The notes under the pieces are model-generated. The model ran no database searches. It had not been told where the DNA came from and saw only the letters and a program-made list of their open reading frames with translations. Of a stretch of DNA of 64,000 nucleotides, positions 9,506 through 18,576 are shown piece by piece (positions within the stretch are counted from its first letter, which is position 1; every line of letters starts with the position of its first letter). Position numbers and translations under genes: made by a program. Source of the DNA: Acinetobacter brisouioides (GTDB taxonomy: Bacteria; Pseudomonadota; Gammaproteobacteria; Pseudomonadales; Moraxellaceae); NCBI RefSeq assembly GCF_004331075.1, contig NZ_SJNX01000004.1, positions 1-64,000 of the forward strand, written 5' to 3'.

Positions 9506-10399
9506 TTAGATGTTCATCAGCTTACTTACGATTCGATATACAGTATCACGTAATGCATGACGATGAACAATTTGATCGACCACACCATGATCAAGCAAAT
9601 ATTCAGCACGTTGGAACGGTTCTTCGAGTTTTTCGCGAACAGTTTGTTCAATAACACGTTTACCCGCAAAGCCAATCATCGCTTTCGGTTCAGCAATATG
9701 AACATCACCTAACATTGCCAATGATGCAGTCACACCACCATATACAGGGTGAGTTAAGACCACGATATAAGGCAAGCCAGCTGCTTTCACTTTTTCAATT
9801 GCAGCAGCAGTACGCGCCATTTGCATCAAAGACAACATGCCTTCTTGCATACGCGCACCACCTGAAGCAGCAAAACAAATGAACGGTTGTTTTTTCGCAA
9901 TTGCGCTTTCAGCTGCTTGTACAAAACGGTCACCCACTACAGTGCCCATTGAACCGCCCATAAAGTCGAATTCAAAAGCACAAGCCGTCATTGCTACGCC
10001 TTTTAAAGTGCCTTGCAATACGATCAATGCTTCAGATTCACCTGTTTTCTTTTGCGCTTCTTGCATACGTGCAGGATATGGCTTGCTATCTACAAAGTTC
10101 AATGGATCTTTGGCACTAAATTCCTGACCAAGCTCGGTATCGACTTGATCGAAAAACCAAGTTAAACGCTCGCGCGCGCGCATACGCAAATGCTCATCAC
10201 ACTGAGGGCAAACATAAGCATTAAAGCTCATTGCTGTTAGTGAGATCAGTGAACGGCACTCTGGACATTCAACTGTCGGTTCAGTAAAACTTGCCTTTAA
10301 TGTTTCTTGGGCATCTGGCACATGGATTCCAGGAACTGGGCGATCAGTCCAAGGTGTCGATGGGTTCAGAACTTTACTTGGTTTAACTTCTTGATTCAT
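9506..10399 (-). CDS. accD: Acetyl-CoA carboxylase carboxyltransferase subunit beta
   Basis: With AccA, transfers carboxyl from biotin to acetyl-CoA to make malonyl-CoA for fatty acids. A Cys4 zinc ribbon (CPEC near residue 42, VCPQC about 19 residues later) precedes the crotonase-like carboxyltransferase core, with FAASGGARMQEG and THPVYGGVTASLAM visible. ATG at 10399 gives 297 aa (MNQEVKPSK); a GTG at 10405 overlaps the trpA stop in a GTGA arrangement and could be used instead. It sits in trpA-accD-folC-SPOR, linking tryptophan, lipid and folate genes in one operon. Confidence 0.97.
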   Translation of the reverse strand: MNQEVKPSKVLNPSTPWTDRPVPGIHVPDAQETLKASFTEPTVECPECRSLISLTAMSFNAYVCPQCDEHLRMRARERLTWFFDQVDTELGQEFSAKDPLNFVDSKPYPARMQEAQKKTGESEALIVLQGTLKGVAMTACAFEFDFMGGSMGTVVGDRFVQAAESAIAKKQPFICFAASGGARMQEGMLSLMQMARTAAAIEKVKAAGLPYIVVLTHPVYGGVTASLAMLGDVHIAEPKAMIGFAGKRVIEQTVREKLEEPFQRAEYLLDHGVVDQIVHRHALRDTVYRIVSKLMNI

Positions 10400-10401
10400 A
10401 T

Positions 10402-11199
10402 TCACTCATCGAGCGCAGCTCGAAGCTCCTTGACTTTATTAACCGTTTGTTCTGCGGCTTGTTCCGGTGGCAACGTTGCAAAAGGCTTAACGAGAGCACT
10501 ACCGACAATCACGGCATCAGCAACTGCAGCCATGGCTTTTGCAGATTGTGCATCGTTAATCCCAAAACCGACCCCAACAGGAATGCTGGTTTGTGCTTTA
10601 ATTTTCTCGATACGTTTTGCTGCTTCAGACGTATCTAAAGTTGCTGCGCCTGTTACACCTTTCAGTGACACATAATAAATAAAACCACTGGCTTGTTTTA
10701 TGACATGTTGAATACGTTCATCAGTTGACGTTGGTGCTAAAAGAAAAATCTGATTCATGTCGTATTGGCTTAGCACCTGATTCAACTGCTCAGATTCTTC
10801 TGGCGGCAAGTCCACCAACAAAATACCATCGACACCACTTTCATGGGCTTTTTCAACAAAATTCTCATAACCAATGACTTCTATAGGGTTTAAATAGCCC
10901 ATCAAAACTACTGGCGTTTCTTGATCTTTTTGGCGAAATTCTTTGACCATAGCCAAAGCATCTAGGGTATTTGTCCCACCCGCAAGTGCTCGCTCTGCAG
11001 CAAGTGCAATTACAGGACCATCTGCCATTGGATCAGAAAAAGGCAAGCCCAATTCGATCACATCAACACCTGCATCAACCATGCGATGCAATAATGGTAC
11101 TGTAACCTCTGGATGAGGGTCGCCCGCCATAACATAAGAAACCAAAGCTTTTTGTTGTTTAGATTGAAGCTGTTCAAAACGTGTGGCTAGACGAGACAT
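10402..11199 (-). CDS. trpA: Tryptophan synthase alpha subunit
   Basis: Cleaves indole-3-glycerol phosphate to indole, which is channelled to TrpB. The catalytic acids are in DVIELGLPFSDPMADGP (Glu and Asp), and the phosphate-binding GVGFGI and VGSALVK segments are intact. ATG at 11199 is chosen because AAGGAAAG precedes it at good distance; an 18-codon longer upstream start lacks support. The product is 265 aa. It is separated from trpB by about 420 bp with a terminator, so it probably has its own promoter and heads the trpA-accD-folC-SPOR unit. Confidence 0.97.
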   Translation of the reverse strand: MSRLATRFEQLQSKQQKALVSYVMAGDPHPEVTVPLLHRMVDAGVDVIELGLPFSDPMADGPVIALAAERALAGGTNTLDALAMVKEFRQKDQETPVVLMGYLNPIEVIGYENFVEKAHESGVDGILLVDLPPEESEQLNQVLSQYDMNQIFLLAPTSTDERIQHVIKQASGFIYYVSLKGVTGAATLDTSEAAKRIEKIKAQTSIPVGVGFGINDAQSAKAMAAVADAVIVGSALVKPFATLPPEQAAEQTVNKVKELRAALDE

Positions 11200-11566
11200 A
11201 GATTTTACTTTCCTTGCATGAAAATAGTGTGTGCTGTGTTTACATGACACCGCATTGTAACGCTATTTTTTATACATTGCACAGCGCCAAAAGCTGCCTG
11301 ATTTGATTCAACATTTATGAAACAATCCGCAAGCTACATTAATCAATATTTGATAGTTTTTCTCAATGATCAAACATTCCTAATTTTTAGGCATATTCTG
11401 AATTGCTTTTTTGACTTAACACGGAATTTATAATTAATAAAAACATATAAAACAATAAATTAAATAAATGTATAAGCTTTATTCACATGGCAAAATGTTT
11501 GCACACGCTTAAAATTTATTCGGCCTATTCATCCTCAGTATTCTGCTTTTTTTGTAAAAATGTCTC
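11200..11566. other. Gene-free AT-rich interval between trpB and trpA
   Basis: No open frame with a ribosome site is seen. The segment is strongly AT-rich from about 11,380 to 11,520. It presumably carries the trpA promoter on the minus strand, but no match good enough to name was found. I see no leader peptide with Trp codons or attenuator-like pair of hairpins. Confidence 0.5.
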
Positions 11567-11600
11567 AAAAACAAAAGGCGGGCTGTAATCAGCCCGCCTT
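11567..11600 (-). terminator. Terminator after trpB
   Basis: AAGGCGGGCT and AGCCCGCCTT form a 10-bp GC-rich stem with TTGTTTTTG following on the minus strand. It cuts the trp genes into trpFB and trpA units. Confidence 0.9.
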
Positions 11601-11621
11601 TCTTTTGATCAAAATATTGTT

Positions 11622-12851
11622 TTACAGTTCAACCAGCGGAATGCCATCTATACGTGCAACAGTCAGTAAATCTTTATCGCCACGGCCTGATACGGTTGCG
11701 ATAATGATCTGATCTTTCGACATGGTTGGTGCAAGTTTGGTGACATAAGCCATAGCGTGTGAGCTTTCAAGCGCAGGAATAATACCTTCAATCTGGGTCA
11801 AGTCACGGAAACCTTGCAATGCTTCTTCATCGTTGATTGGGACATATTGTACACGCTTCATGTCTTTTAAGAAGCTGTGCTCTGGTCCAACACCAGGGTA
11901 ATCAAGACCCGCAGAAATACTGTGGGTTTCAATAATCTGACCTTGAGCATCACTCATCAGGTAAGTACGGTTACCATGCAATACGCCAACATGTCCAGCA
12001 TTTAAAGGTGCTGAGTGTTTACCTGTTTCAATACCATGACCTGCAGCTTCAACACCATACATTTTGACATCGTAGTCGTTCAAGAATGGATAGAATAAGC
12101 CCATGGCATTTGAACCACCGCCAACACAGGCAACAAGTGCATCAGGTAACCGCCCTGCTTGCGCTAAGATTTGCTGACGTGCTTCGCGTCCAATGATCGA
12201 CTGAAAATCACGTACCAACTGTGGATATGGATGTGGTCCTGCCACAGTCCCAATCACATAATACGTGCTGTCGACATTACTCACCCAATCGCGCATCGCT
12301 TCATTTAATGCATCTTTGAGTGTTTTTGAACCACTTTCAACAGGAACTACTTTTGCACCCAGTAGGCGCATACGGTATACATTCATGGCTTGACGTTTTA
12401 CGTCTTCAGCACCCATGTAAACCACACACTCCAGTCCTAAACGTGCAGCAATGGTGGCAGTTGCCACGCCGTGCTGACCTGCACCTGTTTCGGCAATAAT
12501 GCGTTTTTTGCCAGATAACTTAGCCAGCAAGGCTTGACCAATTGTATTGTTTACTTTGTGAGAACCTGTGTGGTTAAGGTCTTCACGTTTTAGGTAAATT
12601 TGCGCACCACCTAAATGTTTAGACCATCGTTCAGCATGATAAAGTGGACTTGGACGGCCAACATAGTAAGCCAAATCACGGTCAAATTCTGCCAAAAACG
12701 CTGGATCATTTTTCATTCTGTTATACAGATTTTCTAAATCTTGTAATGCAGCCATTAATGTTTCTGACACGAATCGTCCGCCATGAATGCCAAAGTGTCC
12801 TTTAGCATCTGGATATTGTGTATAGTCAATCACTTCGTTTTGCTGATCCAC
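11622..12851 (-). CDS. trpB: Tryptophan synthase beta subunit
   Basis: PLP enzyme joining indole and serine. The PLP lysine is in [11 protein letters not shown] near residue 96; the phosphate loop GGGSNAMG and the EDLNHTGSH entry are present. The start is GTG at 12851, supported by AAGGAG seven nt upstream; the next ATG is too far inside. At 409 aa it is normal length. The first 26 bases overlap the end of trpF, so the two are translationally close. Confidence 0.98.
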   Translation of the reverse strand: MDQQNEVIDYTQYPDAKGHFGIHGGRFVSETLMAALQDLENLYNRMKNDPAFLAEFDRDLAYYVGRPSPLYHAERWSKHLGGAQIYLKREDLNHTGSHKVNNTIGQALLAKLSGKKRIIAETGAGQHGVATATIAARLGLECVVYMGAEDVKRQAMNVYRMRLLGAKVVPVESGSKTLKDALNEAMRDWVSNVDSTYYVIGTVAGPHPYPQLVRDFQSIIGREARQQILAQAGRLPDALVACVGGGSNAMGLFYPFLNDYDVKMYGVEAAGHGIETGKHSAPLNAGHVGVLHGNRTYLMSDAQGQIIETHSISAGLDYPGVGPEHSFLKDMKRVQYVPINDEEALQGFRDLTQIEGIIPALESSHAMAYVTKLAPTMSKDQIIIATVSGRGDKDLLTVARIDGIPLVEL

Positions 12852-13476
12852 AATGGACTCCTTGCATAAATTTTTTGATTAATCGTTGATCTTTAATCCC
12901 TTTTTGAGCTTCCACCCCACCACTCACATCAACCGCAAAAGGCTGTGTCAGTGCAATTGCCTCGGCAATATTGTCAGGGTTCAAGCCCCCAGCCAGAATC
13001 AGTGGAATATCCAGTTTCGGGAATTGCGACCAATCAAATTGTAAACCTGTCCCACCCTTTAAGTCAGGATGCCAAGCATCGAGTAAGATAGCACTTGCGC
13101 CCGCTTGTTGGTAGCGTTGAATTTCGTTTATTAAGTTTAAATCAGGCTTGACCTGAATCGCTTTATACCAACGGCGTTTCGTGACTTGTGCAATCTGCCG
13201 ACACATTTCAGGGCTTTCATCGCCATGTAATTGCAATACATCTAACGCAACATTTTGCAGCATAGCCAAGATTTCTTCGGCACTGGCATTTACAAATAAC
13301 CCGACCGTTTGCACATAAGGCGGAATATGTGCCAGCAAGTGCTGGGCTTGCTCTACAGTGACGGAACGAGGGCTAGGCGGATAAAAGACTAAGCCTATCG
13401 CATCTGCACCCGCCTGTACCACACTGTGAATATCTTCTACTCGGGTAATTCCACAAATTTTTGCTCTGGTTCGCAT
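12826..13476 (-). CDS. trpF: Phosphoribosylanthranilate isomerase
   Basis: TIM-barrel enzyme of tryptophan synthesis that makes CdRP from PRA. The catalytic Cys is in KICGITR near residue 8 and the catalytic Asp in AILLDA; the phosphate site is in [10 protein letters not shown] and VDVSGGVE. The 216 aa are typical. It is first of the trpF-trpB unit, divergent from the B12 riboswitch and btuB. Its 3' end overlaps trpB by 26 bases. Confidence 0.97.
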   Translation of the reverse strand: MRTRAKICGITRVEDIHSVVQAGADAIGLVFYPPSPRSVTVEQAQHLLAHIPPYVQTVGLFVNASAEEILAMLQNVALDVLQLHGDESPEMCRQIAQVTKRRWYKAIQVKPDLNLINEIQRYQQAGASAILLDAWHPDLKGGTGLQFDWSQFPKLDIPLILAGGLNPDNIAEAIALTQPFAVDVSGGVEAQKGIKDQRLIKKFMQGVHCGSAKRSD

Positions 13477-13578
13477 AGATCATCTGGTTTAATAAAAAGC
13501 ATACTGCCGATTAAAACGGAAAACAGACCATAAAATCTAGAGACGATTACAGCTTTCAACACAATCTATGTCTGTTGA

Positions 13579-13607
13579 TTGTTTCACTCATGTAAAGCCC
13601 GTATACT
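13579..13607 (+). promoter_or_regulatory. Promoter of the B12 riboswitch transcript
   Basis: TTGTTT (13579-13584), exactly 17 nt, then TATACT (13602-13607); the predicted start falls about ten bases before the riboswitch P1 stem. Confidence 0.6.
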
Positions 13608-13623
13608 TTAGCGCAATTTATAG

Positions 13624-13791
13624 CAACAAGTTTTAGGGAAGTTGGTGAAAACCCAACACTGCCCCCGCAGCGGTAACAATGAAACGCATATTGTTTGAGT
13701 CATTCACTCACGTCACTGTTTTTTAAAATGGGAAGACGAATATGTTGGTTATATCTGTAACTATATTGCAAGTCCGAAGACCTGCTTGTTG
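13624..13791 (+). promoter_or_regulatory. Cobalamin (adenosylcobalamin-type) riboswitch
   Basis: The conserved core is easy to read: GGTGAAAACCCAACACTGCC followed by CCCGCAGCGGTAA around 13,643-13,675, and the 3' B12-box segment AGTCCGAAGACCTGC at 13,771-13,785. P1 is formed by CAACAAG (13624-13630) and CTTGTTG (13785-13791). It lies 35 bp upstream of the btuB-like gene, in the standard position to repress a B12 importer when cobalamin is plentiful. Confidence 0.95.
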
Positions 13792-13806
13792 TTTACTTCG
13801 ATGAAT

Positions 13807-13825
13807 CATTCACGGGGAGTGAATG
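13807..13825 (+). promoter_or_regulatory. Shine-Dalgarno-sequestering hairpin of the riboswitch
   Basis: CATTCAC (13807-13813) pairs perfectly with GTGAATG (13819-13825), leaving GGGGA in the loop. The ribosome site GGGGAG is therefore half in the loop and half in the stem, one base before the btuB ATG. This is consistent with translational rather than transcriptional control. No T-run terminator is present between aptamer and ATG. Confidence 0.65.
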
Positions 13826-13826
13826 T

Positions 13827-15713
13827 ATGGAGCAAACCATGTTTCTTTTTAAGCCCACTGCGTTAGCCGGTGCGATTGCGCTTGCAACAAGTTTTTTAGC
13901 AACAGCTCATGCAGCAGATAACCAAACCGCAAACAACGACCAAGATGTCGCACCTTTAGATACAATTGTTGTAACGGCATCTCGCACCGCAGAGCCAATC
14001 AAGAATGTTCCTGCACGAATTGATGTGATTGACAGCAAGGCGATTGAGCAAATACCGATAGCAGGCTTACCATATTTATTACAGCAAGATGCTTCTATTA
14101 ATATGGTGCAAAGTGGTGGTTATGGTCAGCTTTCTTCCATATTTCTACGCGGTGCTGAATCCGATCATACGCTAGTTTTAAAAGATGGTGTTCGCTTAAA
14201 CTCAGCATCATCAGGCACAGCTAGCCTTGCCTTTTTAGATACTTCAGATATTGAAAAAGTAGAAATCCTTAAAGGTCCTGCTTCAGTATTATATGGTTCT
14301 GATGCTATTGCTGGTGTTGTCCAACTTATCTCTAAAATCCCTCAAAAAAACTCAGCATTTCTTACTACAGAATATGGTGAAAATAATACTTACAAAACCA
14401 TTATTGGTGGTGACTTAGCTTCAAATGGTTTCTATGCACAAGTTCGAGGGCAAAGCCTTGAAACAGATGGCACAAAAGTTACTGACCTATCAGGGAATGG
14501 AATTAAATCTGCGGGCTATGATCAAAAAGGCTTTAGTACTAAAGTTGGCGTAGAAAAAGAACGTTTTGGAATTTCTATTGATTACTCTCAAAATCAAGGA
14601 AAAAGCGCGTATGATTCATACAATTTCGATGGTTCTCTAATTTCTGAAGACTTTCAAAATCAGATGATCAATATTAAAGGTCATTTTAATGTACTCGATA
14701 CTCTGTCTTTAAATGCTCGGCTATCTCAATTCAACGATGACCTAGATCAAAATGATCCTAACTATCTAGGTGCTTTTGATTTTGTTCATAGTAAAACTCA
14801 AGAAGCAGAGCTTTATGGAAAATGGCAATTTACTCCAAGTCAAAATCTATTAATTGGATCAACCTATCGTAATCTTGATGGAGATGTTCTCTCTTATGGT
14901 TTACCGTATAAAGAAAGCATAGATTCAGCTGGTTACTATATTCAACATCAATATAATAATAATGGCTTAAGTACCCAAGTAGGTGCTCGTTTAGAAGACA
15001 ACCAAAAATATGGTTCGCATACTGTTGGTCAAGCTGCGATTCGCTACCAAATTTTACCAATGACAAGCATATATGCAAATGCGGGAACAGCCTTTAAATC
15101 ACCAACTCTAAATGAGTTATATGCTTATCAAGGCAATCCTAATTTAAAACCTGAAGAAAGTACGTCTTATGAAATTGGTTTAGATCAAACGCTAAATCAT
15201 GGCTTGTCTACAGGCTTCTCGCTATATCATACTGATGTAGATCATTTGATTGCCACAGGAAGCAATAATATTCTAACCAATATTAATAAAGCGACCTATG
15301 AAGGTGGTGAAGTTTACTTAAATTGGAAACAAAACGACCTATTTGCAAAAACCTCTTATAGCTATGTTAAAGCAACCAATAAACAAACAAATACAGATCT
15401 AAATCGCCGTCCACGTCAAAGCTTTACTGTAACGGTTGGTCTAGAAAATCAGATTTATGGTCTAAGCACGTCACTTGTTGCAAAATCACATTCAAAAGAC
15501 TTTGCTGATTGGCCTTCAACAACTTTAAATAATGATCCAGGTTATACAACTGTTAATTTCAATGCTTACTGGAACGTACTTCCATACTTAAAGCTTTTCA
15601 CAAATATAGAGAATATCGGCGATGTTAAATACAAAACCGCATACTATGGCTATGGAAACTATTATGTAAATGGTGGTCGTCTAGCCACTGTTGGGGTGAC
15701 ATTAAGCTTCTAA
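13827..15713 (+). CDS. btuB: TonB-dependent vitamin B12 receptor (BtuB-like)
   Basis: Outer-membrane cobalamin importer. A signal peptide ends near residue 29 (ATAHA-AD), the TonB box is DTIVVTA at about 45-51, and the plug domain follows with the FLRGAESDHTLVLKDGVRLN and ILKGPASVLYGSDAIAGVV segments. A 22-strand barrel ends in the normal C-terminal Phe (GVTLSF). ATG at 13827 has GGGGAG seven nt upstream. The riboswitch and the adjacent cobalamin adenosyltransferase gene make B12 the substrate with good confidence, though cobinamide or another corrinoid is not excluded. Confidence 0.95.
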   Translation: MEQTMFLFKPTALAGAIALATSFLATAHAADNQTANNDQDVAPLDTIVVTASRTAEPIKNVPARIDVIDSKAIEQIPIAGLPYLLQQDASINMVQSGGYGQLSSIFLRGAESDHTLVLKDGVRLNSASSGTASLAFLDTSDIEKVEILKGPASVLYGSDAIAGVVQLISKIPQKNSAFLTTEYGENNTYKTIIGGDLASNGFYAQVRGQSLETDGTKVTDLSGNGIKSAGYDQKGFSTKVGVEKERFGISIDYSQNQGKSAYDSYNFDGSLISEDFQNQMINIKGHFNVLDTLSLNARLSQFNDDLDQNDPNYLGAFDFVHSKTQEAELYGKWQFTPSQNLLIGSTYRNLDGDVLSYGLPYKESIDSAGYYIQHQYNNNGLSTQVGARLEDNQKYGSHTVGQAAIRYQILPMTSIYANAGTAFKSPTLNELYAYQGNPNLKPEESTSYEIGLDQTLNHGLSTGFSLYHTDVDHLIATGSNNILTNINKATYEGGEVYLNWKQNDLFAKTSYSYVKATNKQTNTDLNRRPRQSFTVTVGLENQIYGLSTSLVAKSHSKDFADWPSTTLNNDPGYTTVNFNAYWNVLPYLKLFTNIENIGDVKYKTAYYGYGNYYVNGGRLATVGVTLSF

Positions 15714-15748
15714 ACTTTAAAAAAAGTATTTTATCAGCGCATTTTTAT

Positions 15749-15780
15749 GGATAATGTTTGTAAAGGCATTATCCTTTTTT
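15749..15780 (+). terminator. Terminator after btuB
   Basis: GGATAATG (15749-15756) and CATTATCC (15767-15774) with TTTTTT after. It may be leaky, since the next gene starts only 20 bp later without an obvious promoter. Confidence 0.85.
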
Positions 15781-15800
15781 ATCATTAAAAGGAACTACTT

Positions 15801-16373
15801 ATGGGTCACCGTTTAAGTAAAATTTCAACCCGCACTGGTGATGATGGCACCACAGGGCTTGGAGATGGAACACGTGTTGAAAAAGATGACTTGCGTATTC
15901 AAACGCTCGGAGATGTCGATGAGCTCAATAGTGTCATCGGTGTATTACGTGCGCAAGTTGTCAACAGCAATATTCAGGCAGATGAAAAGCAGCGCTGGGA
16001 TAAAAGCTTAAGTCTCATCCAACACTGGTTATTTGATCTGGGTGGCGAAGTCTGCATTCCCAACTTTTCCATGGTTCAGGAATCTGCCTTGCTATTTTTA
16101 GAAACAGATATTGAAGCCATGAATAAATACCTGCCAATGCTTAAAGAGTTTATTTTGCCAGCAGGTTCATTATCATGCAGTTATGCACATCAAGCGCGTG
16201 CTGTGTGTCGCCGCGCTGAACGTAGCCTGATTAGCCTGCAAAAGCGTGATCAAAATATTCAAAAAACATCACTCCTGCTACTTAACCGCCTATCTGACTG
16301 GTTATTTGTGGCATCTCGCAGCTTGCAACTAGAAGAACACGGCAAAGAAATGTACTGGCAAAGACAAAAATAG
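15801..16373 (+). CDS. Cob(I)alamin adenosyltransferase, PduO type
   Basis: Makes adenosylcobalamin from cob(I)alamin and ATP. The N-terminal ATP-binding signature KISTRTGDDGTTGLGDG is at residues 6-22 and the helix-bundle signature CRRAERSLISL is near 135-145. The 190 aa match the PduO/MMAB family. AAAAGGAA lies eight nt before ATG. Placement directly after a B12 receptor suggests an uptake-plus-activation pair; a hairpin separates them, so co-transcription depends on readthrough. Confidence 0.93.
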   Translation: MGHRLSKISTRTGDDGTTGLGDGTRVEKDDLRIQTLGDVDELNSVIGVLRAQVVNSNIQADEKQRWDKSLSLIQHWLFDLGGEVCIPNFSMVQESALLFLETDIEAMNKYLPMLKEFILPAGSLSCSYAHQARAVCRRAERSLISLQKRDQNIQKTSLLLLNRLSDWLFVASRSLQLEEHGKEMYWQRQK

Positions 16374-16422
16374 TATTTTTCAGCGTAAAATAAATTCATC
16401 ATCTATTTGATTTGGCAAATGA

Positions 16423-17148
16423 ATGCAAATTATTGGTCATCGTGGTGCGCGTGGCGAAGCACCTGAAAATACCCTCGGTGGTTTTGCTTATTTAAAACAG
16501 TTGGGCATTCGAGCAGTCGAGTTCGATGTCCGCCAACTTCCAGATGACACGCTTATTGTCATACATGATGACAATCTTTTCCGAACCGCTGGAAAATTAA
16601 GCTCTGTTTACCAAAGCCAGCGACATGATCTGGCTCACCATGATCATCGCTCCCAATGGAAAAACTGGGAAAATCATGAACCAACCCCTTTGCTGCCACA
16701 AGTACTCGATTTACTAAAAGACTTTCAGCATATTGAAGTTGAAGTCAAAGCGGTGAGCAATCAGGCGCAAGCCGAACGTCTTATTGAGGCATTACAACAA
16801 CAACTCAAGGGTTTTGAACATTCAGCAACCATTACCAGCTTCGATGAGAAAATTTTACAGGCATTACAGCACAACCAAAGTCCATTTCAGCGCGGCTTGC
16901 TGATTGAAGACAATCTTAAAACTCAAGCTATTGAAAAAGCAATAAAATATGGGTGTACGCGCATTGGCTGGAAAGATAAACTCGCCACGCCTGATATGAT
17001 TGAATTATCAAAACTGGCAAAACTTGCAGTGAGTGTCTGGACTGTCAATGATGTATCAAGAGCAAAAAACTTACTAGATCAAGGCATTGATGGATTAATC
17101 ACCGATTTTCCAAAAACAATGCAACAGCAGCTCTATATTTTAGGGTAA
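16423..17148 (+). CDS. Glycerophosphodiester phosphodiesterase, cytoplasmic (UgpQ-like)
   Basis: Hydrolyses glycerophosphodiesters to sn-glycerol-3-phosphate and an alcohol. GHRGARGEAPENT at residues 5-17 supplies the catalytic His-Arg and a Glu; VEFDVRQLPDDTLIVIHDD supplies metal ligands and the second His. The C-terminal VSVWTVND and GIDGLITDFP motifs are standard for GDPD TIM barrels. No signal peptide is present in 241 aa, so it is cytoplasmic. It starts 50 bp after the adenosyltransferase on the same strand. Confidence 0.93.
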   Translation: MQIIGHRGARGEAPENTLGGFAYLKQLGIRAVEFDVRQLPDDTLIVIHDDNLFRTAGKLSSVYQSQRHDLAHHDHRSQWKNWENHEPTPLLPQVLDLLKDFQHIEVEVKAVSNQAQAERLIEALQQQLKGFEHSATITSFDEKILQALQHNQSPFQRGLLIEDNLKTQAIEKAIKYGCTRIGWKDKLATPDMIELSKLAKLAVSVWTVNDVSRAKNLLDQGIDGLITDFPKTMQQQLYILG

Positions 17149-17204
17149 TATTTAGACAGAAGATATTGATCGAAAGTTTATCTTTAGCTTTTAAAATACA
17201 AGTG

Positions 17205-17210
17205 TATAAT
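17205..17210 (+). promoter_or_regulatory. Candidate -10 element for the desaturase gene
   Basis: A perfect TATAAT at 17205-17210, about 95 nt before the desaturase ATG. The -35 region (TTTAGC at 16 nt spacing) is poor, so an activator or extended contacts may be involved. Confidence 0.4.
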
Positions 17211-17303
17211 ATTGCTAAAGCATCTATAAAGATGTCTCTGAACAACCATCAGTATTACATTTTTGAAGGTTGACCCTATTTACTCTTAGGAGCGTCGCTG
17301 CAT

Positions 17304-18467
17304 ATGACTCCCCTGCCCCAAGCAAAAGCACCGATTAACTGGACAGCAACCATTACGTTGTTGGGGACTCCCATTGCTGCCCTGATTGCCATACCGCTAT
17401 ATGCTTATTACCACGATTTTTCTGTCAGTGCGTGGGTAAGCCTATTTTTTCTACTCGCGCTGAGTAGTTTAAGTATTACAGCGGGCTATCACCGTTTATG
17501 GGCACACCGTGCCTATGAAGCGTCTCTCCCACTAAAAATTATCCTGATGCTCGGTGGAACGTTTGCTGTACAAAACAGTATTCTGTACTGGGCATCTGGA
17601 CACCGTACTCATCATCGCCATGTCGATGATATTGAACAAGATCCGTATTCGATTAAAAAAGGTTTCTGGTATGCCCACTTAGGCTGGATGATTCGTGATT
17701 ATCCTGCGGCTACAGCAAACTATAAAAATGCGCCTGATTTGCTTAATGATAAAGTCGTGATGTTCCAAGACAAATACTATGTGCCTTTGGTGATTGCCGT
17801 GCATGTGGTGATCTTGGGTACAATTGGCTGGGCAGTTGGCGACTTGTGGGGTGTGATTTTATTAGGTGGTTTGCTCCGCCTGATCTTGAGTCATCACGTA
17901 ACTTTCTTTATTAACTCCCTATGCCACATGTTTGGTAAACGTCCATATACCGACGAAAATACCGCACGTGACAACTTCTGGTTAGCGATTGCAACTTGGG
18001 GCGAAGGTTATCATAACTACCATCATATCTTTCAATACGATTACCGTAATGGCGTGAAATGGTGGCAATATGACCCAACCAAATGGCTGATCTGGTCGTG
18101 TTCAAAAGTCGGTTTGGCAAAAAATCTGCGCCGTATTCCAAGCTTTAATATTAAAAAAGCAGAGTTGGCAATGAAATTTAAATATGCCGAACAAGACCTC
18201 GCGGTCTATGGACATGACATTAATGAAGACATGCGTAATATGAAACAACATATTGCACAGGAATACGAAGCATTTACCCACACGCTGAATGATATGGCAA
18301 AACTTAAAGAGCTTGAGTTACAACATAAAAAAGCAGCGGTCACTGAAAAATTTCAGAAATTTGATCACAAATTAAAACTGGATTTCCAATTGATCGAACA
18401 GCGTTTACAACACCATCGTGACCGTTTGGAAGTACTAGTGAAAAGTCTGCGTAAGATTTCGACCTAA
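17304..18467 (+). CDS. Membrane acyl-CoA desaturase (delta-9 type)
   Basis: Di-iron membrane enzyme introducing a cis double bond into acyl chains. Three histidine boxes are complete: HRLWAHR (near residue 61), HRTHHRH (near 103) and HNYHH (near 237). Four transmembrane segments flank them. After the desaturase core (about 270 residues) there is an unusual charged helical tail of about 110 aa rich in Lys, Glu and Gln that probably forms a coiled coil; its role is unknown. The gene has its own leader and a strong terminator. Confidence 0.93.
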   Translation: MTPLPQAKAPINWTATITLLGTPIAALIAIPLYAYYHDFSVSAWVSLFFLLALSSLSITAGYHRLWAHRAYEASLPLKIILMLGGTFAVQNSILYWASGHRTHHRHVDDIEQDPYSIKKGFWYAHLGWMIRDYPAATANYKNAPDLLNDKVVMFQDKYYVPLVIAVHVVILGTIGWAVGDLWGVILLGGLLRLILSHHVTFFINSLCHMFGKRPYTDENTARDNFWLAIATWGEGYHNYHHIFQYDYRNGVKWWQYDPTKWLIWSCSKVGLAKNLRRIPSFNIKKAELAMKFKYAEQDLAVYGHDINEDMRNMKQHIAQEYEAFTHTLNDMAKLKELELQHKKAAVTEKFQKFDHKLKLDFQLIEQRLQHHRDRLEVLVKSLRKIST

Positions 18468-18484
18468 TCTAACATCACTATTAA

Positions 18485-18514
18485 GAAAGAGATGCCAGTG
18501 CATCTCTTTTTTAT
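18485..18514 (+). terminator. Terminator after the desaturase gene
   Basis: AAGAGATGC-CAGT-GCATCTCTT followed by TTTTATTTT. Confidence 0.87.
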
Positions 18515-18576
18515 TTTGTCTTTCCAAAGCGAAGTTTTGTTATAGTCTTTCCGAACATTTGCAAAACCTGTCGACT

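Noticed and set aside
14830..15078. Minus-strand frame inside btuB
   Set aside because: Antisense shadow with no ribosome site; btuB codon use and motifs explain the region.
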